From positions 1-17,869 of the forward strand of contig JANXWW010000159.1 of assembly GCA_025350945.1 (NCBI GenBank): 17,869 nt of DNA. Reading direction: 5' to 3'. Below the pieces are notes generated by a model. The model did no database searches and was not told the DNA's origin. It saw only the letters and a list, made by a program, of their open reading frames with translations. Made by a program: the position numbers and the translations under genes. Each line of letters begins with the position of its first letter. Position 1 is the first letter of the stretch. Below are positions 7,429 through 14,444 of this stretch, piece by piece. This stretch comes from Burkholderiales bacterium. GTDB taxonomy: Bacteria; Pseudomonadota; Gammaproteobacteria; Burkholderiales; Usitatibacteraceae.

Positions 7429-8189
7429 GTCACCTCCGCTTCAGCGCTACCAACATAGGCCTCAAGCACCAACGGGTTTTTTGACACCACATCGTACGGC
7501 CCTTCCGCGAGCACCGTGCCGCGTGCGAGCACGGTGATTTGATCCGACAGATTCGCAATCACGCTCATATTGTGTTCGACCATCAGCACCGTGCGGTTTT
7601 TGGCAACCTTACGAATCAGATCGACTACGCGACCCACATCCTCATGGCCCATGCCCTGCGTGGGCTCATCGAGCAACATCAATTCCGGATCGACCGCTAA
7701 TGTGGTGGCGATCTCCAGCGCGCGCTTGCGACCATACGGCAGCTCAACAGTTTGCGTGTCGGCAAAACTCTCAAGATCCACTTCGGTCAGCAATTCCATC
7801 GCGCGTTCATTGAGGTGATTTAACGTACTCTCGGGTTTCCAGAAATGAAAACTGGTGCCAAGCTTTCGTTGCAGCGCCACGCGCACATTCTCCATCACAG
7901 TCAAGTGCGGAAACACCGCAGAAATCTGGAATGATCGAATCACGCCACGCCGCGCCGTTTGCGCAGGTTTTTCGCGGGTGATGTCATGGCCGTTGTAGAC
8001 GATGCTGCCGGAGGTCGGCGGCAAGAATTTCGTGAGCAAATTAAAGAAAGTTGTCTTGCCCGCGCCATTGGGGCCGATCAGCGCATGGATGCTGCTGCGC
8101 CTGACGTTGATGCTCACTTTATCCACGGCTGTGAAGCCGCGAAACTGTTTGGTGAGTTCGCGCGTTTCGAGGATGTAGTCGGTCGCCAT
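7425..8189 (-). CDS. livG: ABC transporter ATP-binding protein LivG
   Basis: The other cytoplasmic ATPase of the LivHMGF-type importer, 254 residues. It has Walker A GPNGAGKTTFF (about 39-49), Q-loop region RGVIRSFQISAVFPHLTVMENV, a signature variant LPYGRKRALEIA in place of the usual LSYG, Walker B LMLLDEPTQGMG, and H-loop MVEHNMSVI. The region between the Q-loop and signature (KLGTSFHFWKPESTLNHLNERAMELL) is the longer helical insert typical of LivG. It is the first gene of the importer run, with livF overlapping its stop by 4 bases. Upstream is a 172-base gap to ppiD, so the operon promoter probably lies there. Confidence 0.95.
   Translation of the reverse strand: MATDYILETRELTKQFRGFTAVDKVSINVRRSSIHALIGPNGAGKTTFFNLLTKFLPPTSGSIVYNGHDITREKPAQTARRGVIRSFQISAVFPHLTVMENVRVALQRKLGTSFHFWKPESTLNHLNERAMELLTEVDLESFADTQTVELPYGRKRALEIATTLAVDPELMLLDEPTQGMGHEDVGRVVDLIRKVAKNRTVLMVEHNMSVIANLSDQITVLARGTVLAEGPYDVVSKNPLVLEAYVGSAEAEVT
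7429..7437 (-). promoter_or_regulatory. Ribosome binding site that fixes the livF start
   Basis: GGAGGTGAC lies directly before the livF ATG and inside the last codons of livG. It is close to the full anti-16S complement. Together with the ATGA overlap it supports initiation upstream of the (QT) tract, since no comparable site lies just downstream of it. Confidence 0.75.
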
Positions 8190-8229
8190 TACCTGATTCT
8201 ATTCAATACTATTTTGCCGTCAGGGACAA

Positions 8230-8258
8230 AGTGTAGCATTGGCAGCGAATCACAACTG
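8230..8258 (-). promoter_or_regulatory. Weak candidate promoter for the liv operon
   Basis: In the 172-base gap between ppiD and livG, the minus strand carries TGCTACACT, an extended -10 (TGN plus TACACT, 8238 to 8230), about 40 bases before the livG ATG. No good -35 is present at 17 bases (CAGTTG). The gap otherwise holds AT-rich sequence and no open frame worth calling. Confidence 0.3.
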
Positions 8259-8361
8259 GTTAAAAAATCAGAGCATTTTTACAGTTGGGTATAAATCACT
8301 TATACAGGGCGCAGAACAACAAGACCCGATGTCATTCCATCCTGCTAATCATCGAAAAAAA

Positions 8362-10266
8362 TTACTGATCAACTTTTTTATCCAGCGCGTTTTTTGCTAT
8401 GGATACATCCGATGTCGCACGCAACGCCGCCACAGTCGCCTGTAGTTTTTGCTGCGTAACCGCTTGTTCAACGCGTGCTTTAGCTGCCTTGAGTTTGGCC
8501 TCATCGGTAACGGCAGGCTCGATCACTTTTGAAATCTGGATGAGTGTATAGCTGCCGTTGGCGTTATCCACGCCTATGAAAGTCGGCAAAGTTTTAGCAC
8601 TGGCTTTCATCGCGGCTTCAACAATATTGGGAGCTAGGCCGCCTGGATTGGTGCGATTGATTGCCAGAACTTGAGGAAATTTTACATCACTTTTTCCGTC
8701 GTTCAGAGCCGCCAGTTTCGCTTCGCCATCCGCCTTGGCAAGCTTGAGCGCTTCTTCACGCGACAGGCGCGCAATGATGCCCGCCTCCACTTCTGCAAAT
8801 GGACGCACAGCCGATGGCTTGGTCTCCAGCGCGCGCGCAACGACCAGCGAATTCGGGGCCACTTCAACGGCTTCGGTATTGCGCTTGTCTTTAATCACGA
8901 CGTCACTAAACAGTGCCGTCGTCATCTTCGGATTCGCAAACGGCGGCGCTGATCCAGCACCTTTGCTGATCCACGCGGATTGCTTGATCGGCATGCTCAC
9001 CGCTTCAGCGGCGGCTTTCAGTGAAGCTGATTGTTCATAGGCAGCGTTGGTAAATTTCTCGGCAAGTTCAGAGAATTTTTTCTGTGCCATCTGCTTTTTT
9101 AATTCGCTCTCAATCTCCGGCGTCACTTCCGCGAGCGTTTTCGATTTCTCTGCACGTACCTCAGTCACGCGAATAATGTGATAGCCAAAATCAGACAACA
9201 CCGGCCCGACGATTTCATCTTTTTTCGCAGCAAAGGCGGCCTCATCAAACGGCTTCACCATTGCGCCTCTGGGGAAAAAACCAAGATCACCACCATTAGT
9301 TGCGGAGCCCGGATCTTGCGAATTTTTCTTGGCTAGTTCAGCGAAATCTTTGGGTGATTTAGTAACCTGTGCAAATAACGCATCCGCTTTCGTTTTCGCG
9401 GCAGCTTTGTCCGCATCGGATGCATCTTTCGCGGCTGAAATCAGGATGTGACTCGCTTTGCGTTCTTCTTTTTGAATGTAGCGCGAGCTGTTTGCCTCAT
9501 ACGCTTTTTTCACTTCGTCCGCTGGCACCTGAATAGTCGGCGTCAAGGTATCGATGGAGAATTCCACGTACTCCGCACGCACTTGCTCAGGAATGGTGAA
9601 CTCAGCGGGCTTGCCGTCGTAATACGCTTTCGCCTGCTCGCTGCTGATTTTTACTTTGGCTTGGAATGGCTCGGGCGCTAAATTCACAATCGCCACCTCG
9701 CGGGATTGATCCACGGCGAGAAAGTATTGCTGCACGCTCGCACTGGAGGTGATGCCCGTGAGCGCAATGCTTTCCACAAACTGCTGGCGCGCCAAATCGC
9801 TGCGCAACAAATTTTCAAAAGAGGTGGCACTCATGCCCCGTCCCTGCAACATGCTCTGATAGCGTACAGGCGAAAACACACCGTTATCTTGGAACGAAGG
9901 CTCATTGCTGATCCAGTCGCGCAGCGTGACATCACTCGCACTCAGGTTACTCGATTTGACCGCTCTACCCAAAAGGCGCTGATCGATCAATTGATCCAGC
10001 ACGGACTTCCGCATTTCCGGGTTATCCATGATTGAGGCATCGATATCCTTGCCAAACTGCGAACGAAATTGATCGAGCTGATTTCGTACCGCATTATTGA
10101 ATTCGACCGACGAAATTTTTTCGCCCGCCACCGTGGCAATGGAATCTTGCCCGGTTGGGGTGCGGATATAAGATTCAACGCCCCATAGCGCAAATGGAAT
10201 AGTAATGACCGCAAGAATGACCTTGGCAAGCCAGGATTGGGCGGCGGTACGAATAGCTTCAAGCAT
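8362..10266 (-). CDS. ppiD: Peptidyl-prolyl isomerase / periplasmic folding factor PpiD
   Basis: Inner-membrane-anchored periplasmic chaperone that assists outer-membrane and secreted protein folding near the Sec translocon. The 634 residues match the family length. One N-terminal membrane segment (about 13-30, WLAKVILAVITIPFALWGV) is followed by a SurA-like N-terminal chaperone region (about 40-200). A parvulin domain spans about 268-370: KASHILISA, DFAELAKKNSQDPGSATNGG, DLGFFPRGAMVKPFDEAAF, FGYHIIRVTEVR. A C-terminal SurA-like region follows. The start MLEAIRTAAQSW resembles the E. coli-type N-terminus, but no clear ribosome site precedes it. It stands alone between the tRNA remnant and the liv genes; a T-run directly follows the stop. 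Confidence 0.95.
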   Translation of the reverse strand: MLEAIRTAAQSWLAKVILAVITIPFALWGVESYIRTPTGQDSIATVAGEKISSVEFNNAVRNQLDQFRSQFGKDIDASIMDNPEMRKSVLDQLIDQRLLGRAVKSSNLSASDVTLRDWISNEPSFQDNGVFSPVRYQSMLQGRGMSATSFENLLRSDLARQQFVESIALTGITSSASVQQYFLAVDQSREVAIVNLAPEPFQAKVKISSEQAKAYYDGKPAEFTIPEQVRAEYVEFSIDTLTPTIQVPADEVKKAYEANSSRYIQKEERKASHILISAAKDASDADKAAAKTKADALFAQVTKSPKDFAELAKKNSQDPGSATNGGDLGFFPRGAMVKPFDEAAFAAKKDEIVGPVLSDFGYHIIRVTEVRAEKSKTLAEVTPEIESELKKQMAQKKFSELAEKFTNAAYEQSASLKAAAEAVSMPIKQSAWISKGAGSAPPFANPKMTTALFSDVVIKDKRNTEAVEVAPNSLVVARALETKPSAVRPFAEVEAGIIARLSREEALKLAKADGEAKLAALNDGKSDVKFPQVLAINRTNPGGLAPNIVEAAMKASAKTLPTFIGVDNANGSYTLIQISKVIEPAVTDEAKLKAAKARVEQAVTQQKLQATVAALRATSDVSIAKNALDKKVDQ

Positions 10267-10386
10267 AGTAGTAAGGTGTTTCCAAGAATGATGAGTACAG
10301 AGAAATATTCGAAAATAACAACACGGCCAAAATCACAAAATGCGAAATAAAAAAGGGATGAACACGCTTGCTAGTTCACTCCTTGA

Positions 10387-10440
10387 TATTCTGCTCTCCC
10401 GACCTGAACTTGAGCCAGGGAAATGCGGGTTGATAGTCGG
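10387..10440 (-). pseudogene. Decayed partial copy of tRNA-Asn (3' part)
   Basis: Aligned without gaps to 11224-11277 (constant offset 837), this stretch matches at about 40 of 54 positions by hand count. It covers the 3' flank TATTCTG, CCA end, acceptor 3' strand, T-arm (CCTGG...TCAGG, loop altered) and the anticodon arm of the intact tRNA-Asn. The similarity stops at 10440; D-arm and 5' acceptor strand are absent, so it cannot fold as a tRNA. It has the same orientation as the intact gene. It is either a displaced tRNA 3' end left by integration or a decayed tandem duplicate. Confidence 0.7.
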
Positions 10441-10615
10441 CACAGCAAACAGTAACTTGCTGAAAATTAAAGGTATTGGGGACTATTAAGCAAATCAATT
10501 TCTACATAAAATTATATCAGCAACTTATGTCAGCTTAATAAAATCTCTCGAAACTGCGCATTGCCCGGCGACAGGTAACGCTGTATACAAAACCTGATGA
10601 TGTTGCATTTAAAAC
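10441..10615. other. Non-coding AT-rich gap
   Basis: Between the tRNA remnant and the broken SCO gene I see no credible gene. It holds a small hairpin (CAGCAA / TTGCTG, 10443-10462) and, at its right end, a candidate promoter for the SCO remnant. On the other side of the remnant, 10267-10386 (upstream of ppiD) is also AT-rich and featureless, and should contain the ppiD promoter, which I could not locate. Confidence 0.5.
10561..10589 (+). promoter_or_regulatory. Candidate promoter for the SCO-like remnant
   Basis: TTGCCC (10561-10566) and TATACA (10584-10589) are separated by exactly 17 bases, each matching the sigma-70 consensus at four of six positions. The site lies 26 bases before the proposed TTG start. 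It suggests the gene was once expressed as a single-gene unit on the plus strand. Confidence 0.35.
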
Positions 10616-11141
10616 TTGAGACCGCCAATCGGTCTGGCTTATTTGTTGATCGCAAGTATCCCCGCTTTTGCCACCGATATTCCGTTACCGGGCGACTCCA
10701 TCTATCAACTTGAAATTCAGCTTACGAATCAGGATCGCAAACCGGTAAATTTAATTGATCATTGTGGCAAACCACTTTTGATCAGCATGTTTTACACGGG
10801 ATGCCAGTTTGTTTGCCCTGCATTATTGAGGCCTTGAAAAAAACGGAAGGCGCATTGTCGCCAGCCGAGCGCAAAAATACCGCTGTTTTAATAGTCACGT
10901 TCGACCCGGATCACGATGATGTTGTGGCGTTGAAAACTGCGATGGTCGAGCGTAATCTCGACGCCACACCACGAACTTTGGCGCTCACCAATGATAGCAA
11001 TGTGCGCAAACTCGCGGTAACCTTCGGTGTTCAATATCGGGCGTTGCCAGCGGCGACTTTAATCACACCAGCGTTCTCATTTTGCTCGACGCCAAAAGTA
11101 GTATCGTCGCTAAAACAAGCGCTATAGGTGAGGCAAATTAG
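10616..11141 (+). pseudogene. SCO1/SenC family protein, two frameshifts
   Basis: SCO proteins are thioredoxin-fold, membrane or periplasmic copper/thiol factors for cytochrome oxidase assembly. Three frames must be joined. Segment 1 (TTG at 10616 to about 10826) has a signal-like start (GLAYLLIASIPAFA) and GKPLLISMFYTGCQFVCPAL with the CxxxC copper-thiol motif (C63, C67). Segment 2 (about 10828-11052) has IEALKKTE, AVLIVTFDPDHDD and VRKLAVTFGVQYRALP. Segment 3 (11055-11141) has GDFNHTSVLILLDAK with the conserved C-terminal His, ending at TAG 11139-11141. Each junction behaves like one lost base. All signature residues remain, so decay is recent or the breaks are sequencing errors. The start is uncertain: TTG directly after an in-frame stop. 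Confidence 0.75.
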
Positions 11142-11228
11142 GAGTTTGTGAGACAAACAAAAAATTGACGCTGCAAGTAGCCTCAACAATGTAGACAGAG
11201 TAAACGACAATCTTATATGCCAGTATTC

Positions 11229-11304
11229 TGGCTCCCCGACCTGGATTCGAACCAGGGACCTGCGGATTAACAGTCCGTCGCTCTACCGGCTGAGCTATCA
11301 GGGA
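11229..11304 (-). tRNA. tRNA-Asn (anticodon GTT)
   Basis: The minus strand folds as a full cloverleaf. The acceptor pairs TCCCTGA with TCGGGGA (one T-G pair). The D-arm is GCTC/GAGC, and the anticodon arm has loop CTGTTAA giving GTT. The T-arm is CCTGG-TTCGAAT-CCAGG. Discriminator G and an encoded CCA (11231 to 11229) complete it. A27-C43 is unpaired, which I recall as common in betaproteobacterial tRNA-Asn. A strong promoter lies upstream. It sits between the sox cluster and the SCO remnant. A partial decayed copy of its 3' part lies 837 bases further downstream. Confidence 0.97.
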
Positions 11305-11339
11305 ATTGTTATTAATATGCTGCATTTCAGCAGCCACAA

Positions 11340-11369
11340 AGTATAGCGTTTTTGGGGCGGTTTGGTCAA
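11340..11369 (-). promoter_or_regulatory. tRNA-Asn promoter
   Basis: TTGACC (11369 to 11364) and TATACT (11345 to 11340) on the minus strand, each five of six to consensus, are separated by 18 bases. The -10 box ends 35 bases before the tRNA 5' end, giving a leader of roughly 30 bases. It lies in the 134-base gap after soxB, so the tRNA need not depend on sox read-through. Confidence 0.75.
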
Positions 11370-11438
11370 TTGCCATACAACTTTTTAATTAAAATATTTG
11401 AAATCCTGCTTTGCGGGTGAGCAAGCCTGACAATTACG

Positions 11439-13172
11439 CTATGCAAGCGCGTAATTGCCCTTCACACTCTTAAGCGTCGGCAAATTGAGCTTGGGTGACT
11501 TGATGGTTTTTTTATCGCGCAGATAGCCGCTCAGCATGTCCCATGCAGCCTCGCCGGTATTGCCCGGCCCGCCGCCCTCGGCCACGGGAGCCCATCCAGC
11601 GACTTTATATTTTTTCATGGCGTCAATCGGCTTACCTTTCAACATCATGTTACTGATCCGCGAACCAACCTTCGCCGAAGGATCGCAGGTATATTGCAGG
11701 CCGCCCACACGCACCATGTCACCGCCCTGCTGAAAATACGGATCGGGGTTAAACAAATTATCCGCAATATCTTCCAGCACCTCTTTGACGCCCTCACCGG
11801 TCATCTCATTTACCGTTGTGTAGGGGTAGGTGATCGCTGTTTGATCCATCACATGCTCCATGGTGATGGCCTGCCCAGGCAAAATTGACGTGCCCCAACG
11901 GAAGCCGGGTGAGAATGCGATTTCGGCGTTTTTGCGCTCCATCAGCGCATCGAGAATTAATTGGTCAAATGTGCCATTGAAATTGCCGCGACGATAAAGA
12001 AGTCCATCTGTGACCGCAAGTTTTTCACTGAGCCTGGCCGCGTAGGGCGCGCGGGTTTTGGTAATGAGCGCTTCCATTTCTTTATCCGCAGGCAGCAAAT
12101 TCGCGAAGATCGGTGCCAACTTGTATTGGTAATTAACGACTTTGCCGTCTTTAACGTCAAGATCAAGTACGCCTAAAAACTTGCCGTTCGAGCCCGCATT
12201 GGTGACCAGCGTTTGCCCGGATGCGTTTTTAACAATGATGGGGGCGGGCACACCATCATGCGTGTGGCCGCCCAGAATCGCATCAATACCAGTAACACGC
12301 GATGCCATTTTTAAATCCACATCCATACCGTTATGCGAGAGCAGCACAACCGCTTGCGCGCCCTTGGCTTTCGCCGCGTTCACGGTTGCCTGCATCTCCA
12401 TTTCCTTGATGCCAAATGTCCAGTCCGGCGTGAAGTAGCGCGGGTTGGCAATCGGCGTGTACGGAAACGCCTGACCAATAATCGCGACGGGCACGCCGTT
12501 CATTTCCTTCATCACAAACGGCGCAAACACAGGATCGCCAAAATCAGCAGTGTGAATATTTTGCGCAACAAAATCGACTTTGTTTTTGAAATCCTTGTCG
12601 ATAATGTCTTTCACACGCTTGGCTCCCAGCGTCATTTCCCAATGCGCTGTCATCACGTCTACACCGAGTGCTAGGCCCGCATCCACCATATCCTGCCCAT
12701 TGGTCCACAATGCCGTGCCAGAGCCCTGCCAGGTGTCGCCACCATCGAGCAGCAGCGCACCGGGTCGTGATGCCTTGAGTTGCTTTACCAGCGTGGCCAA
12801 ATGCGCAAATCCCCCCACTTTGCCGTAGGTGCGCGAGGCCGACACAAAATCAAGGTTAGTGAAGGCATGCGCCTCGCGCGTGCCCGGTGCAATGCCAAAT
12901 TCTTTCAATAATTTTTCGCCCACCAGATGCGGTGCACGTCCACTTGCCGTACCGATGCCGATATTCACATTCGGCTCGCGAAAATAAATCGGCAGTAACT
13001 GCGCGTGGCAATCGGTCATGTGCAAAAAATGTACGTTGCCGGATTTGGGAATATCGTACATCGCTGCTGGTTTACCCGTCCTCGCAAGCGCGTCACGCTG
13101 ATCAAGCGCGAACCCGCCCGCACTAGCGACGGCCAGCATTTGCATAAATTCGCGGCGATTCATATTCGACAT
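11439..13172 (-). CDS. soxB: Thiosulfohydrolase SoxB
   Basis: Di-manganese hydrolase that releases sulfate from thiosulfonate bound to the SoxY cysteine in the periplasm. It has 577 residues with a Tat signal (NRREFMQMLAVASAGGFAL, twin Arg at 6-7). Metallophosphoesterase/5'-nucleotidase motifs are all present: HMTDCHAQLLP (D54, H56), LLDGGDTWQG (D146), MTAHWEM (H177), LLSHNGMD (H280), and ILGGHTHDGVP (H303, H305). The C-terminal nucleotidase-like domain carries FSPGFRWGTSILPG and GGDMVRVGGLQYTCD. It is the last sox gene, 27 bases after the GlcG-like gene. A perfect 9-bp inverted repeat straddles the stop codon (11431-11457), but no T-run follows it. Confidence 0.98.
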   Translation of the reverse strand: MSNMNRREFMQMLAVASAGGFALDQRDALARTGKPAAMYDIPKSGNVHFLHMTDCHAQLLPIYFREPNVNIGIGTASGRAPHLVGEKLLKEFGIAPGTREAHAFTNLDFVSASRTYGKVGGFAHLATLVKQLKASRPGALLLDGGDTWQGSGTALWTNGQDMVDAGLALGVDVMTAHWEMTLGAKRVKDIIDKDFKNKVDFVAQNIHTADFGDPVFAPFVMKEMNGVPVAIIGQAFPYTPIANPRYFTPDWTFGIKEMEMQATVNAAKAKGAQAVVLLSHNGMDVDLKMASRVTGIDAILGGHTHDGVPAPIIVKNASGQTLVTNAGSNGKFLGVLDLDVKDGKVVNYQYKLAPIFANLLPADKEMEALITKTRAPYAARLSEKLAVTDGLLYRRGNFNGTFDQLILDALMERKNAEIAFSPGFRWGTSILPGQAITMEHVMDQTAITYPYTTVNEMTGEGVKEVLEDIADNLFNPDPYFQQGGDMVRVGGLQYTCDPSAKVGSRISNMMLKGKPIDAMKKYKVAGWAPVAEGGGPGNTGEAAWDMLSGYLRDKKTIKSPKLNLPTLKSVKGNYALA

Positions 13173-13199
13173 GCGGAGCTTTCTACTAAAATTTACAGA

Positions 13200-13730
13200 C
13201 TAAAATTCAATATCATCGGTGATTGCCTTGATGCCCGCCGCAGCGCAGACTTCGTCGGCATCGCCACCTGGCGCGCCCGATACACCAATCGCACCCAGCA
13301 AATTTCCGCCTGCTTCAATCGGCAATGCACCGCCCGCTGCGACTACTCTCGGCAGTTGCCGAATGCCACTCATCGATTTACCAGATTGCGTTTCTGCTGC
13401 GAGACCGGCGCTGGATTGCTTAAAACTTGCTGCCGTCCACGCTTTATTGACGGCGGTATCGGGCGTATGTGCGCCCGCGAAGCGATCACGTAACACCACC
13501 TGCACAATGCCCCCTCGATCTACTACCGCCACCGCGATTTGAAAATCATTCTTGCGACACTTCGCCAATGCCGCCTGCGCCGCCTTTAACGCGGTTTCCG
13601 GTGTTAACATTTTTACGGTATAGGTCGGCGATTCGGCAGCACTCGCAGATGTGGCCGCGAATAAAATCGAGGCAAAAAAGACTGATGTTAAAAAGTTTGA
13701 TCGAAAATAGTTGTTCACGTGCACACGCAT
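13200..13730 (-). CDS. Exported GlcG/HbpS-like (DUF336-type) haem-binding family protein
   Basis: 176 residues with a Sec signal (about 1-32: NFLTSVFFASILFAATSASA) and one GlcG/HbpS domain. Typical stretches are LTPETALKAAQAALAKCRKN, FQIAVAVVDRGGIVQVVLRD, NKAWTAASFKQSSAGL, and the end VIGVSG-like block GAIGVSGAPGGDADEVCAAAGI. Two Cys (58 and 162) remain in the mature protein. Some family members bind haem or are redox-sensing extracellular partners; others are of unknown function. An AAGGA site lies 8 bases before the ATG. It sits between soxX and soxB in the sox run, so a helper role for the haem enzymes SoxXA or SoxD, or in thiol chemistry, is plausible but inferred. Confidence 0.88.
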   Translation of the reverse strand: MRVHVNNYFRSNFLTSVFFASILFAATSASAAESPTYTVKMLTPETALKAAQAALAKCRKNDFQIAVAVVDRGGIVQVVLRDRFAGAHTPDTAVNKAWTAASFKQSSAGLAAETQSGKSMSGIRQLPRVVAAGGALPIEAGGNLLGAIGVSGAPGGDADEVCAAAGIKAITDDIEF

Positions 13731-13797
13731 GGCGATGTCCTTCCAGAAATCAGTAAAGCACGCGCGCAGGGCATAGCGAATGCGTACACGCCGTTGC

Positions 13798-14430
13798 TTA
13801 TTTATTGACCGGTGATTCCGGATCCATCAATAGGGCAACCACGTTCTTGATCTGTTGCTCAGTCAAAATTTTGCTGTGTCCAAAACGCGGCATGTTTGAG
13901 CACGCCGAATACGCTTCTGCGTTATAAATTTTTCCATACGCGTACTTCGCGATTTCCGGCGCATAGCCGCGCACCTTACCAAAGTTATAAAGGCTGGGGC
14001 CGATATTGCCGTAGGAGACTTCTGCTTTTGTCAATTGATGACAGGCATAGCAATTCCCACCTGCAGGTGTTTCAGGATTATCTGAAAACTGTTTACCCAC
14101 ACCGGATTGCGCCACTTTCTCGCCTTCCTTCCAATCGCCGAGCAACTTTCCATCAGCGGGAAATACTGTGAGCGTTTGATTAAGCGCCTCGATTTTTTCG
14201 CGAATATTTTTTGGCGGATTATCTCGATATTGCGAGCACAGCGCTTGCGTTTCGTCCTGGTTCAAACGATCCACAGATGCCTGCCCACGTGTTTTGAATG
14301 ATGTTTTCATCATCCCCAGTGCGGCCTGACTGTTTGCTGCTTCTTTTTCAGCAGCGACTTGTTCGGCAGTTACCGCGCAACCAGCGACCATCAATGCGGC
14401 GGCGATTAAACAAATAGTTTTATGGTTCAT
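13798..14430 (-). CDS. soxX: Sulfur-oxidising protein SoxX, monohaem cytochrome c
   Basis: Cytochrome subunit of SoxXA, which oxidatively links thiosulfate to the SoxY Cys. The 210 residues start at the ATG at 14430, 14 bases after the soxA stop; longer upstream readings would overlap soxA and lack the signal. The N-terminus MNHKTICLIAAALMVAGC fits a lipobox (VAGC, Cys18), so it may be a lipoprotein. One haem site, GGNCYACHQ (C127, C130, H131), is followed by IGPSLYNFGKVRG. CSNMPRFG supplies the likely distal Met180. An extra region of about 80 residues precedes the cytochrome fold. It lies directly after soxA, its obligate partner. Confidence 0.93.
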   Translation of the reverse strand: MNHKTICLIAAALMVAGCAVTAEQVAAEKEAANSQAALGMMKTSFKTRGQASVDRLNQDETQALCSQYRDNPPKNIREKIEALNQTLTVFPADGKLLGDWKEGEKVAQSGVGKQFSDNPETPAGGNCYACHQLTKAEVSYGNIGPSLYNFGKVRGYAPEIAKYAYGKIYNAEAYSACSNMPRFGHSKILTEQQIKNVVALLMDPESPVNK

Positions 14431-14444
14431 GATTAGCTTAGGCT

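Noticed and set aside
10387..10440. A second functional tRNA
   Set aside because: There is no D-arm or 5' acceptor strand, the T-loop is changed away from TTCGAAT, and the anticodon arm cannot pair properly.
11145..11166. GTTTGT/ACAAAC hairpin near a run of A/T as a terminator for the tRNA
   Set aside because: On the minus strand the T-run comes before the hairpin, not after it; on the plus strand the stem is followed by A's.
11122..11376. Minus-strand frame of 84 codons spanning the tRNA
   Set aside because: It translates straight through the tRNA-Asn (the peptide contains the typical tRNA read-through string SLIAQPVERRTVNPQVPGSN), so it is an artefact.
11431..11457. Perfect 9-bp inverted repeat across the soxB stop as an intrinsic terminator
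   Set aside because: On the transcribed strand the stem is followed by TCAGGCTTGC and not by a T-run; partly it reflects the Asn-Tyr-Ala codons of soxB.
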